Source: Epiperipatus broadwayi (Eukaryota; Onychophora; Udeonychophora; Euonychophora; Peripatidae). Taken from it: DNA of 64,000 bases. How positions within the stretch are numbered: position 1 is the stretch's first letter; every line of letters begins with the position of its first letter. Below are positions 1-11,929 of this stretch, piece after piece. The position numbers and the translations under genes were made by a program. The notes under the pieces were generated by a model that was not told the DNA's origin, made no database searches, and saw only the letters and a list, made by a program, of their open reading frames with translations. The DNA is taken from positions 494,001 through 558,000 of the forward strand of contig JAQFVV010000113.1 in assembly GCA_028023455.1 (NCBI GenBank). Direction: 5' to 3'.

Positions 1-3000
1 GAGAACTATTTTATTAAGTAAGGATTATATTGGACAATATGCGGAGAGCTTAACAGGAAAGCTACTCGGAAATTAAAATTAATAATGCATTTTCTAGTAG
101 TGAGATAGTCGTATCAGAAACTGATAAATAATATGACAAAACTCTTAATAAATTTTATGAGGAAAGTAAAGTTATGGAGGTAAAATGTTTTATCTTTTTA
201 AAGAAAACACTATGGATAATTTTAAAAACTGTCATAAATAATAGCTAAATGAAAAGTATTTAAAGTGTATATAATAAATCTATAATTTTATAAGACTATA
301 TGCATTACAATGATTTGTTGAAAAGAACCGATAATTGAAATTATGATGAAAATAACTATACTTGGATAAAAAAATGATAAATATCCTGACAAATAAAACC
401 CTATAAATAATGGGACTATTAACAATAAGTAATTATTACATTCTGAAAAGATATATTAAAAAAAATGCACAAAAAGAAATATCTGGATATCCGAATTCAA
501 GTTGCCGTTTTTAGTGCATTACCAAGCTGGCAGAAAATTCTAAGGAAGGAAACATTGGAGTGTTATTTTTTCATATTATAGTTTATTTATTATTTTAATA
601 ATCATTGTTCTGGATAATAGAAACTATGAACTATTATTTTTTAAACTTTTGCAGAACAGATCAATGATTATTTTTGCTAATTTTTTAGATTTATTTTTTT
701 TAGACATCGCTTTATTATTTTATCTTTTATTTTAAAACTTCATTCATGTTACAAGGATTCTATGCATGCATCAGTCAGTCATTTGCTGAGAAGGAAAAAT
801 TCTAGTTTTGTCATCAAGCGTTGAAACAAAACCCTAGCAACAATGGTTGGGGATTTCAATTGCTCTTCAAGAGTTTTTTTTTTAAAAAAAATGTCAAGGA
901 AAATAAAAACATTTATTTTATTTGTGTAAAGGACAATTTAACATAGAAGTATACGTAATTATATCTTGATTTTTTTTTATTAACCTTAGTTCTAATTATC
1001 ACATTATTTAATTAGTAGAATAGGTACATAAATATTAATTTAGTCACTAATAATATTATAGTTTTATAATAAATATTTTTATAATTTTAAATAAGTTAAT
1101 ATTGTTAAGTGTGATAGTATGAATGTATTATACTATGCAGTTTATTTTAATTTGTGGACAAGAAGACATCATAAGTGATTGACAAGTTGATATCACTTAG
1201 GTAATAGTTGTAGATATTGATATTTTATGATGTATTTTTCTTTTGCAGACTATCAACGAATTATATAATGTTGAAGTTAATAATATGTTGATGCATTGTG
1301 GAGAAACTTTCTATGTAATAATTTGCAGGCTTTTTTTATATATTCTAAATTGCAGACTTAGCACTTTCAGAGCCCTTGTTGCTCCATGTTCAGTCTTTTC
1401 AGATTATTAGTTATATGCAAATGTATGCATAAATGTTGGGTTATGTGTGAACACAGTTATATACACATTAAACTTATAAGATTAGAATTTATTTATTCTA
1501 AGGATATGCATACTTTGATTTCATATTACTAGTATAACATGATGATGAATAATTATATGATTCTTTTATAAAGGACTTTTATTTAAAGTATGGATAATAA
1601 TCATTTTGTATTTTGTTCAAAAATATTGATAGGAAAGTAAAGTGACCTTTTTCTTGTTGATTGGTTGAGATCATTGTAATTACGACTGAATTTTATTTAT
1701 TTTGACTATGTTAGTTAGTACCATTGTCAATGTAGATTTAATAAATCTATAGAAAAATTTTATAAGATAGTGACTTGGTAGTAATTTTAAAAACATGAAA
1801 CCAATGAGATGTTATTAATGTAGGATTTATTATGTGAACAGGAATAAAATTTTATGATCTTATTAAGTATACAGGTACAGTTAACAAAGCCCTGTAGCTG
1901 GTATATTTTATCTGTAGGCAGTGTTTATTTTATATTGAATATTGATGTTCTAGAAAGCTGAAGGAATAGCTTTGACATCATTGTTGGTAGTGGAGGTCAT
2001 TAGACAAATAGGTCATGCCTCTATTTTATTGATACACTGTGCCATAATGTTTATCTAATATGTACTATTGAGTGAGACTATAGTTTCTTCCTTATGCCTA
2101 CACATCTATTCACTATCACAATTTTTCCAAAGCATTACATTGCACAGTATTGTATTTTTTAAAAGGAAATGATAAATAACTTAGAGTTTAAGCACTGTTA
2201 TTTAATGAATAAGATAGGTTTGTTTACTTATGAGGATGAATAGAGTCAATGCAAAATGGAATTAAAAATCAAACGGAATTAAATGATAAAGAATCATAGA
2301 ATATGTTCTATATTTATTTTGAAAATAAAATAAATTTCATGAATGAATGTAAATGAAGTGAAGTTGCTCTAGAATGTTAAATAACTTCAAATATTTTTTA
2401 AATTTTACAAGTATTGCATATTTTTCAAAATAGATAATGTAGTAAAATGAAACAGTACAAGATAAGCATAGGTATATTTTGTAGTTATTTTAATAATTAA
2501 GAAGTACATCAATAATTGCAACTATTCCATATTAAAATAATATTAAGTAAGAGATATTTGGGTATAATAATATGATTAGCAATGATGTCCACGTATTTTA
2601 TTAATAAACCAACATTGGATATTTTATGTTTAATAATAACATTGCAAAATGAGAAATTATTTAGTGATAAGATACACATCTGAGATGTTATTTTTTTATG
2701 CTTCATAACCAATGTATGCTTAAAGAAAGCATATTATAATGATATTTAGTAAGAGATAATATTTAGAATTAATGTAAAGTAATTATATCTTTATTATAAA
2801 ATTTGACAAAGATGGAAATAGAAATTTGTACTTTTTTTTAAGTCGGAGTGAAAACTTTAAATTTATGTTTTATTTTATTAGTTTATGATGAATAATAGAT
2901 TTATAATGATGCAAGACTTATTGTACAAATTGTAAATAGATCATTGTTTATTTTATTTGTTGTAATAAACTTTTGTTAAACTTGTTTCTCAAAATTTGGG

Positions 3001-3930
3001 TGTTAAGTTGATTTCTTTCCCATTCTGCAATATTTTGGAACCACAGAGGATTTGAATCGAAATATAACATTTTGCACAGACATAAATAAAAGTATTATTT
3101 AAGAATTCTAATATTTTCTTAATATTATTTAAGAAATTACATTTTACATTATCTTTATGGTCATATGTTAATTATTATAATATTATAAAGAATTATAATG
3201 CTATCCTTGCCATACATATATTTTTCAGATTATAAAATACTACCACATATTTATTGCAAGATCATATAAATGATAAAAGATTATGTTATATTATTTCTTT
3301 ATTATTATCATGGTGAATAAGAATTATAGTGGAGAAAAAGATATGTAAGATTAAATCATACAATGAAGAATATTATTATTATTTAATATATTTGTTATTA
3401 GTTAGGTGTGGTTGAGTATATTAAATCCCTTATCATGCTTTACTACAGTAATTTTGATTAACTTAAAGTAGTTTTAAGAACCTGAGATTTATTTAGTTTA
3501 AATTATTTTAAAAGGATTAAGATTTATTTGTGTAATCTTAATGATTAGTCATTACTGAAGTCGTAAGAATACTATAGATTTATTATTTGAGATAGTAATA
3601 GGGAGGGTAGTGTTCTTATGCCATTGAAGTAGTATCCTGTGGGATATTGGCTCAAGGTATTCTTTATTACCACTTGTATCTCACTTCCAAGTCTCATGAT
3701 TTAATAAAATATTTATTTATTTATTTTATAAACTGAACCAATATTATTGTTTTATTAATATGAGCTAGTAGAATAATTAATATTAACATGAGTAATTTTA
3801 TTTGTTAATTATATGCATTTAGCTGAGAATAATTATTAACTGAGCTAGACCCATTTTCTTTTAATATTATATTTCCCGGAAGTGAGGGCACAATATATTG
3901 TACCAATATTGTGTTGGTACATATAATAAT
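1..3930 (+). repeat. Long low-coding repeat, copy 1 (cut by window start)
   Basis: This stretch matches about 59300-63010 by eye, in the same orientation and order, over most of its length. Paired landmarks include 1864-1985 with 61060-61170 (a piece ending in a gaagaaATAGCTTTaACATC-like segment), and 3560-3700 with 62698-62850 (shared GTCGTAAGAATACTAT and TAGTGTTCTTATGCCATTGA). Both copies close with TGAGCTAGA followed by a short GC-richer end. I see no long reading frame, tRNA-like box or terminal inverted repeat. The strand is arbitrary. It may be a large non-autonomous element or a segmental duplication, and the left end is outside the window. Confidence 0.6.
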
Positions 3931-4500
3931 TTTGTCTAAAAATTATTAAAATAAAATTATTCGTTAAAAGAAGTAGTATGTAAAGGTTTAAGAGGGTTTT
4001 TTTATTGCAGTTTGTTGGAATTAAAAGTCAAAGAGGTTTTTATTAGTTGAAATAAAAGTTACAATTAATCAATTGGAAAGGGGGAGGAGGTTTGCTTTAG
4101 AAATGTCAAGTTAAAAGTTTATAAAAGAAGTTTAAAGAGTTTTTTTGCTAAAGACTATTAATTCATAGTTTTACAGGGAAAATTAAAAGAAGCTGATTTT
4201 CAAATAAGTAAGGAATTCTTTTTATTATTGTTGTTTAAAGAAAATATTGTTCATAAAAGTTATAAATGATTGATTAGAAAAAAAGAAAGAAAAAAGGTTG
4301 AAGCTAAAAGTTTAAAAATATAAATCTCTTTTTATTTAAGTTAAAGAAAAAAGTAATCTTAAAACTAGTGTTGAGTTTAGATTAAAATATACGTGTAAAT
4401 GATGAATTAATGTGAATTTGTTAGTAAAATATATATGTGCGATTGTAAACATAGCATAAGTACGTGCATGTTAATATGAAATAAATGAAAGTTAAAAAAT
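3931..4500. other. AT-rich intergenic stretch
   Basis: Purine-biased AT-rich sequence with scattered AAAGTTTAAA runs. No reading frame, RNA gene or repeat that I can support. Confidence 0.5.
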
Positions 4501-4507
4501 TTAAAAA

Positions 4508-4620
4508 ACACTCAGTGATGGCTACTAAGTTAAAAATCTATAAAACAATAAGTTTTGTGATGGCTATTAAGTTAAACAAAAAACATTACATTCGTGATGG
4601 CTGCTAATTAACATCTCCAA
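4508..4620 (+). repeat. Short minisatellite, about 2.5 units
   Basis: Three imperfect copies of GTGATGGCTnCTAAgTTAA occur at about 4516, 4557 and 4594, spaced 40-55 bases apart with AT-rich spacers of variable length. Confidence 0.6.
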
Positions 4621-4723
4621 CAACAAGATTAAAAGCTTATCTCGAGGAATGCAATTAAAAACAAGAAAGGAATTTCAACAACAGATATTGCTGGTGGACA
4701 TCAAAACAACAACAGGCCTTAAG

Positions 4724-4758
4724 TATAAATAGTCCAGTTTTTCATCAGACAATCAGTT
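4724..4758 (+). promoter_or_regulatory. Candidate TATA/initiator core promoter
   Basis: TATAAATAG at 4724-4732 is followed by TCAGTT at 4753-4758. The A of TCAGTT is 31 bases from the first T of the TATA box, the spacing expected for TATA and the arthropod-type initiator. No clear downstream promoter element is seen at +28. A TATA-like match is common by chance in DNA this rich in A and T; it is the matched initiator that makes the site worth listing. It could equally be the promoter of an unrecognised retroelement. Confidence 0.4.
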
Positions 4759-4972
4759 GAGATTGAGAGTTTTACATTGTGCAATTGACAGTGAGCAGTT
4801 GAGATTAAGTCATTCTATTCGATCAGCTGATATGCAGTGTTAAAACCTTGGAAACATAAGACTTTCTCTAGTGTGAGTCCAGTGAACATCCAACTTGCCC
4901 AGAAAAAGATAATGCTTGCATAACAACTTGAAATTCACTGTCAATATTTAACTGTCTCCAAGAATAGTACCA

Positions 4973-5089
4973 ATGAATAATAATAAAACTCCTCAAGAAA
5001 ATGACCCAGCCAGCTGGAAATATTCGTACTTGAAGCAGCAACCAGGAAGAAAACAAAGTTCTAAGTCCACATTCAAAAATCCTAGGTAA
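4973..5089 (+). CDS. Possible small first coding exon (hypothetical)
   Basis: The ATG at 4973 opens 38 codons of low-complexity, charged sequence rich in N, K, Q and S. The frame starts MNNNKTPQENDPASW and reaches a stop at 5087. The last sense codons overlap CCTAG|GTAAT at 5081-5090, which fits a splice donor, so the frame could run into an exon elsewhere. It lies about 220 bases below the candidate TATA/initiator. Against it, two short upstream ATGs (near 4831 and 4912) precede it in the presumed leader, and no acceptor or downstream exon can be identified. The protein is not one I recognise. Most likely this is chance or retroelement leader sequence. Confidence 0.18.
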   Translation: MNNNKTPQENDPASWKYSYLKQQPGRKQSSKSTFKNPR

Positions 5090-5490
5090 TAACATTTTCC
5101 TTATTCTCATTTCTAAAGTAGCCATTGCATTAGTTTGAAGCCTTCCCAGAGTCAAGTAATAATGAACTCTATCAACATGCATAAACAAACTATTGATGTG
5201 CATTTTTTGAAATGTTGTGTGTTTATGTGTTAGGATATATTGATGTCATTGTATTTTAAATGTCAAATATTATTTAATGCTTTGTTATATTATATTGCTA
5301 TTATATGTGAGTGAGCTGAAGTTATGATAAGCCCTTGTTTATTTAAATAAGTTCTCATAAGTTAATTAAAAGTAGAATAACAAATGCTTAGTAAAATGAA
5401 TTATCTTGAAACCTAAAGTTTAATTTTGTCGGTCAATTCTTTTTTTACCATTAATAATTGAAATAATTTGTCATTGAATTAAAAAATAGA
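5086..5490. other. AT-rich intergenic stretch
   Basis: I see nothing I can support as a gene, RNA or repeat in this stretch. Confidence 0.4.
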
Positions 5491-5499
5491 CTGAGCTAG

Positions 5500-5830
5500 T
5501 TAAGGGATTTTTCGAGCATTGGATTATGGGCCTATTGTCCAAACATGTTAGTTTTAGAAACTAGCTGGTGCCCAGGCTTTACTCCGAAACAAATAATGTT
5601 TGGATAGTGGGAGTTTGAATCTAGCAGTCAAGGTGGGCCACAGTCTGGAAATGTGATCGGGTTATGCATTGCATAACTTGGTCTGACTTTGGGTATTGTT
5701 GTTGGCCCTGCCATCAATAGTATTCTCCCCTCTGCTCGAAGTGCCGATCCGTTCACGAAATTAGGTTTAAACCCAGATAAACCTAGTGAGTATGTAGGAT
5801 TTTCCGCAGATCGAACCTGGCACAATATAT
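5500..5830 (-). repeat. GC- and CpG-richer SINE-like block
   Basis: Composition shifts sharply from the surrounding AT-rich DNA. Read on the minus strand, the block begins GTGCCAGGTTCGATCTG, which contains a good pol III B-box-like core (GGTTCGATC). On the plus strand it runs into alternating TA/TG sequence at 5822-5860. A 65-codon open frame on the minus strand (5628-5825) is probably incidental. A tRNA-like SINE or a fragment of another element are both possible. No second copy is obvious in this window. Confidence 0.35.
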
Positions 5831-6284
5831 ATATGCGTGTGTGTATATATATTATATAATATTATATTTAATGTTTTCACTGTTGTTTGATGTATACAAA
5901 TTATTATTGTTTGGGATCTAATGATTTTTCTTTCAATAGTTAACGTTGACAATGGCGGATGCTAGTTCATCAAAATATTGATATGTAATGGAAAATAATA
6001 CACGATTTAACCCAAAAAATAATAATTTATTTATATATATGAAAAATATACTTTTTATGATTTTTATCCTACATTTCGATAATTTTCTTAATGATTATTC
6101 ATTATCATGGATTGTATATTATTATCTGAAAAAATATTAATATGACAAAAACATGCAATAAAATGAAATTTATAAAAGACAATATTGAATATATGTATCA
6201 TCAAATTATATTAATGTAGTATAAGAAAATATTAAAAATGTACAAGATGATTGGAATTATGCAATAGTAATTTAATATAGAAAA

Positions 6285-7262
6285 CAGATGATGATGATGA
6301 TCATCACTGGTATTCCATCCCATGGAATGATCTAGAGAACAGTCATCTTACTAATTCATCCATTTTATCACTTCATTCTTTTCATTACCCACCTCTTTAA
6401 TTCCACATAACTCTTCCCATCTTTTATATCATCAAGCAATACTAATCTTTTCCATTCTTTCTTCTTGTTTGCACTCATCATTCCTTTCAAAATATTTATC
6501 ATTAAACTATATTTTCTTTTTAATTAATTTAAAATACCACCTGCACCGTTTTCTTTTCAAAAATAATTAATAATTTTCAATATATGTAAATGAATATATG
6601 TCCAAATCCAGTTTTTCTTTCTATTTCTAATTTCATTAATCAATCTTCTGTTTTCAATTACCCTTTTCAACTCCTTTTATTTGATTCATCCAATTGATTT
6701 TTTCCATCCTTTTCCATGATCCCATATCAAAAGTTTGCAATCTGGGTTCTTAATTTTATTACTCAGTATTCATGTTTCACAACCATACAATTGTGCACTT
6801 AAGACGTAGAAATTAATTTTTTTTTATAATTGTCTTTCAAAAATCCACAAAATCTTTTTTCTCTTAATAAATGCTTTCTTTGCCAATACTATTCTTCCTT
6901 TAACTTCATTTCTTTCATCATCACACAATCAACTACCCAAATATTTAAATTTAAATCCTTTTACATGTTGAACTACGTTATCATGGATTTCAATTTGCAA
7001 TCTTTTTGCATTGTTCTCTATCCATAAACACTTAATCTTTTCAACATTAGTCGTAATTTCATATTCCATATATCCTCCTACTAATTTATTCAACATATTA
7101 TAAAGACATTTTTTATCCTCAGCTATAAAAGCTACATCAACTGCAAATCTGATACATATTCTTATTCTATCTCCAATATTTGCTCCTCCACAATGTAAAC
7201 TATTAACATGTCTTCTAAATACATATTAAAATAGATAATAAAGGAGTTATTAGAAATAAGAC
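6285..7262 (-). pseudogene. LINE reverse transcriptase remnant (family B), 3' half
   Basis: Minus-strand translation, with several frame breaks, gives the C-terminal half of a non-LTR reverse transcriptase. From 7175 down there is a catalytic-loop segment reading RFAVDVAFIAED, where FADD is expected, so the first catalytic Asp is lost. Next come an FKYLGS segment near 6940 with a stop directly after it, a region reading ERNEVKGRIVLAKKAF near 6910, and a degraded segment like the thumb of such proteins, MEKINW near 6690. The 3' end on this strand closes with a short (ATC)n tract (plus-strand GATGATGATGATGATC at 6288). The family looks RTE-like by these motifs, but the clade is not settled. It has no intact ORF. 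Confidence 0.7.
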
Positions 7263-7269
7263 CTGTTGG

Positions 7270-8482
7270 TTCTTCATTCATACAAAATTTTTATCAAGAT
7301 GATTACCACTTGTCTACAGTGAATTTTGGATTTTAACCAACCAAAAAACAGCATTTAAAAGTGGTTTTAGCACAGTGGATCATATCTAAGTATTGAGGGA
7401 AGTTATGGAAATAGACAAAGAATATGATTTACCATTATGTTTTGGATTTGTGGATTATGAAAATTTATTTCATTCTCTAAGCATTACTTCACTGATTAAA
7501 GCCTTGAATCATCATGATACAGATCCAGGATATTGCAATATTCTGAAGAGCATTTATCAAAATGCAACAACCATGATTAAATTGCATAGCTGTATTAAGA
7601 AGATTGACATCGAGAAGAGTTGGGACTGAGTGACTTCCCATTTCCAAAAACTTATACACCATTTTTAGAACAGATAATTTGTGGGCTAAAATGGGAAGCT
7701 AAGAGATGAAAAGTAAATAAAGATTATTATTTAAGTCATTTAAATTTTGCAGAAAATGTAATTGTTTATGCAAATAATCCTTTAGAACTTCCAGTAATGT
7801 TGCAAGAGTTATCTGATGAAAGTAAAAATAAAAACAAATGCTAAAATAACATTCAATGGATATTCTCAAAAGCAGACAATAAACTATGATAATGTTGAAT
7901 TAAAAGATGCTATCAACTTCAAATGCCTTGATGAAATTATTAATAGAGATGGAAACATTATGAATAAAATTAGTTGTAAAAGTAAATGTGGATGTAATGG
8001 TTTTGGCATAACTTAATACTAAATGAAGATATATTTGTTTAAAAAGAAAGAGTAAATATGTTATCAGTTCTTACTAACAGTGTGGGTCCAGAATATTGAA
8101 CAAAAGAGCAATGCAAAGATTTTAGACCAGTCAATAAAGTATGGAAAGATGTGTGTTAGGAGTAACAAGAATGAATTGAAAATGGAATATATGGATAAGA
8201 GAGTAACCAGATATTACTGACATCATTGAAGGAATTAAGAAATTAAAGTGGAACTGATATTGATAGATCATAATAAATGAACAGTTAAAATCTTAAACTA
8301 GTTTAAAATAAATTGTAAAAGACCTAGAAAAAGATCACATGTGAGTTGTGTAGATTAAATAAGAAAGTTTGTTGGTGTGAGAAGGACAAATGAGGCTAAA
8401 AATCAAAGAAACTGAATAAAAAATGGGTAAACCTTCATCCTGCAGTGGATTGACAATAGTTAAAAATGATGATGATGACGAA
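7270..8482 (+). pseudogene. RTE-type LINE remnant (family A), 5'-truncated
   Basis: Fragments in shifting frames give a non-LTR reverse transcriptase. The region at 7393-7629 holds motif A-like sequence (LCFGFVDYENLFHSLS, where a typical FVDYEKAFDS is expected) followed by SIYQNATTMIKLH. At 7730-7760 lies the region of the catalytic loop (SHLNFAENVIVYANN, with FADD changed to FAEN). At 7816-8016 is KTNAKITFNGYSQKQTI and a degraded YLG region. The C-terminus near 8440 (LQWIDN) is followed by a GATGATGATGACG tail at 8466-8480, the simple-repeat tail usual for this kind of LINE. Stops and frameshifts run throughout. The 5' end starts within the RT finger region, as in 40290-42665. Confidence 0.75.
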
Positions 8483-10095
8483 GAGAAACTTGTTTATGGT
8501 AGTAACTTCATTTCTTAATATATGTATTCTATATTGCAATATAAAAATTTTATTTTGCATTTTATTTTGTTTTTGTCATATTAAAGTTGTATCTTTTTCA
8601 TTTAATTAAAAATATAATAACAATAGAATGTAGTCATAACATAGAAAATTATAAAAGATGTGGAAAAAAAGTTTTTCTGTGATGGATTATTATTACGACG
8701 TACTACCTATAGAATATGGCCTTATATGATAGTAAATTCATAATATATAATAACTATAGTATATGGATTTAATATAGGAGAAATTTTGTAAAAAATAACT
8801 CAAAATAAAAAGAAGTTTTTTAAAAAAGATATGAAATAAAATTTTTTATATTACATCAAAATTTTCAGAGGAAGAAAAATTTCTTTAATCAAATTAATAA
8901 AAAATTGTAAATATGATTTTTAGTAACATATTAGAATTTTGTATTTGTAAAAAATATTTCTTGCATCCTCTCATAACATTTTGATGATTAATAAAAAGAA
9001 AAAATGCATTCTCAATTGAAATTTTATATTTGTCATCAGCAAATACATTTATAATATTTGGATATCAAAAGATTTAGTGATTTAGTTTTCAAATCATAAT
9101 AGAATATCTGATAGCTTAATTTAAGCCATAAAACTGCTTAAAATATTGTGTATTATCTTTAGTTTAAAGAAAAGGATCATTCAAAGCATGGTATAATCAT
9201 TGGAGCAGACAAAAAGTATAAGAACTGGCCCAAAAGGTAAAACAATTACCTCGTATACTAAAATGGGTAAGGTTGCAAAAATAAAACATTGATATAAAAA
9301 AATTAATTTTTGTTAACTTAATATTATAAAAATATCTAAATAATATAAAATTAAAAACACATTAAGAATTAGTTTTTATAGAAAAGCAAACTCTTTTTTT
9401 TTAATCAAAAATTGTTCAATTTTGTAAGTAATGTTTTCATCCATTCTTAAAATTTTACTGAGTAATTTTTAAATAAAACAAATATATATTGACAGGAATG
9501 TTATATAATGAATGTGTCAATAGCAATAAATATCGCTAATATTTACAGGAAGTGTAAAACAAAATTAAGGAGTCTGTTCTCTTATCTTAGCTATGTAATA
9601 AAATATTTCTCAAAGTAGTCTCATTATGTTGAAATTCACAAATGATAGAATGAATAAAGTTATTCAAATATTATTAAAATACAAAACTAAAAAATGTTAT
9701 TTTAAACATTTCATCAAGGTTGGAGATGAAAAAAATTACCCGAAAATGTTTCTTCATATTGGATGTGATTTTAACCATTCTTATTTTTTAACAAAAAATA
9801 AGTTTATTCTTACTGATTCATACTTTTGGAATTTCTTAGTGATAACTATTTAAATGTGACATATTTTAAATATTGATACAATGTCATTTGCAAAATCAAT
9901 CAAATTTAGATGAAAATATTTACTTTCATATTTAAATTAAAAATAGTTTAAAGCATGTTTAAATTAAAGCAAGTAATTATTGTCATTATATCCATAAATA
10001 AATTTATGAAGATAAACTGAGTTTTTAAATTAATACAATGATAAGCAAAATAAAACAAAAGAAGCAGAAAACTATAAATGAAAAGCTATATAAGA

Positions 10096-11929
10096 ACATT
10101 AGTTGTTAAAAAAAGAGAATATATAGAAGTGGTTTAAAAGAGTTTGTATTAGATTTTTTTTAACTTATAGTCTATATACCACATCCTTTGTGGCTAGTGA
10201 AATAATTATCTTTCAGTTAGCCTATAAGATAAGTTTTTAAAAAATTATCAAAAAAGATTCAGTTCCCATTAAAGCAATCAGCTAAAAACTGCTAAAAAAG
10301 TCTGACTTTGAAGCATAAATTTCAAAACCCAAAAGATTTACATATACTATTAGCACTAAATTGGATAAGATAATCATAGTGTTGGAAATTTTTCTTGCTG
10401 TAGGATTTATAAAAAAATTTAACCAACAAATGTGTTTTATTAAGCCAAATACTGAACAAATTTATTGTTATAGAAATATTTAGAGCAATAAATTAGAATT
10501 TTTTTTAAAGATAATGTACTATAAAACAATCACATGATAGTATGTATTGAGTGGAGTACATATAGAGAGAGAGTTTTTGCCTGTTTTAACTATAAAACAA
10601 TCCCAGGTAAAAGGAAAAACATTCTTTAACATTTTTCTATTTTTTATAAAACTATTTGGTTTCATTTCCTACTATTATTAATAATAATGGAAATACAATA
10701 TTTAAAATATACAAATATTTGAAAAATAATATTTATTAAAACCTTAATCTGTCAAAAAAATAAAAACACTAATGCAATAATTTTGTATGTAAAAGTTTAG
10801 TGTTGCAATTAAAATTTTAAAATCTCTTTATACAAGTATTCAACATTAGTTTAAATATAAAAAAGTATAATGGTTGATTAATTGATTTTACAGTAATTAT
10901 ATTATTGACTTGTATTCAGTGTCTTCGTAAAATGTGAATTCTGGAAATTTTGATTAGATATTAAAGGTGATTTTCCAAACAGAAGTTCTTACAGAACAGA
11001 TTTCATGAACAAATATTTAAAAAAATTCAGGAGTAAGAGACATTACAAAGCTTAGAAACAATTTATCTAATACATTTATATTTGTAATACACAACTATGT
11101 AGATTAGGTAAGAAACAATATAAAGAAGAAAGTTGTGATAGTAAATCTATAAAGATTGCAAACAAGATTATGGGGAAAAACAACTCTTGTGTAAAATGTT
11201 TAGTTACAATTGAAAAAACAAAATTCTGTATGGTTCATAACCTCTATCTGATCTTAATAGATTGTCAATCTGATTGAAATATAATTAAGATGGTTGTTTA
11301 AAAAATTTTGTGAAAATTAATTGAGAGTACAATTAAATTAACATATTTAAAAATCTTGTCAAACTATATTTGGAAGGTTATCTGGTAAAAACGAGAATAT
11401 GTTAGTTTTACACAGTGCCAAAACTGCTTAAAAGATATGGATCCTAGTAAAGATAAAATAACTGAAACAGTTTTAAGTTAAATAGAAATCAGAATTTATC
11501 AGAAGTATTAATACAAGCACTAGTCTCAGCTTACTTCAAAAGTGAAGGAAGAAGATATCCACCCTTATTAAAATTTAATTTTGTATGTTTATGTTGAACA
11601 TGCTGTATTATATTATGTATCGAAAAAAGCAAATGTGTAATGTGATAAAAAGTGACCAACTCTTTAAAAGGGTATAGTAAATTAACTGTGAAATTAAATT
11701 GTAAGCTGTTTTTAAATTTATTCATAGGAAATTAAATCCTTAAAAGATTTAATTGATGTTGTTAACCATGATGTTGATATCATGTTAATTGCTTTAGTTT
11801 TTCTTGAAAATGATTCCAAATTGTCTCAGACTGAAAACAGGGTCATAATTAGCTTTTCAGGAATAAAATTGTATGAGAGTAACAAGACACTTTTCATAGT
11901 TCAATAAAAAAAATTACATTAAATGATTC
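10096..11929. other. AT-rich stretch without recognisable genes
   Basis: No supported gene or RNA. 11740-11929 may still hold very degraded C-terminal piggyBac sequence on the minus strand, but I cannot read convincing motifs there. Confidence 0.4.

Larger units (their letters stand above)
6050..10095 (+). repeat. Duplicated block, left copy (partner 40005-44215)
   Basis: Aligned by eye, this block and 40005-44215 share a left flank (ATCATGGATTGTA followed by AATTATCTGAAAAAAT-like sequence), the same 5'-truncated LINE, and about 1.6 kb of 3' flank, for example GAAATTTTGTAAAAA at 8780 and 42772 and TTCACAAATGgTAgAATGAA at 9635 and 43510. Similarity fades near 10095 and 44215. This copy carries an extra minus-strand LINE at 6285-7262 that the right copy lacks, so that insertion came after the duplication. 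Outside the LINE no coding capacity is seen. Confidence 0.7.

Noticed and set aside
4868-5203. 111-codon minus-strand frame
   Set aside because: No recognisable domain. It overlaps the candidate promoter region on the other strand, and its hydrophobic look is what AT-rich antisense DNA gives.
9626-9853. 75-codon plus-strand frame
   Set aside because: It lies in the 3' flank of the duplicated block, and the matching region of the right copy (43510-43880) does not keep the frame.
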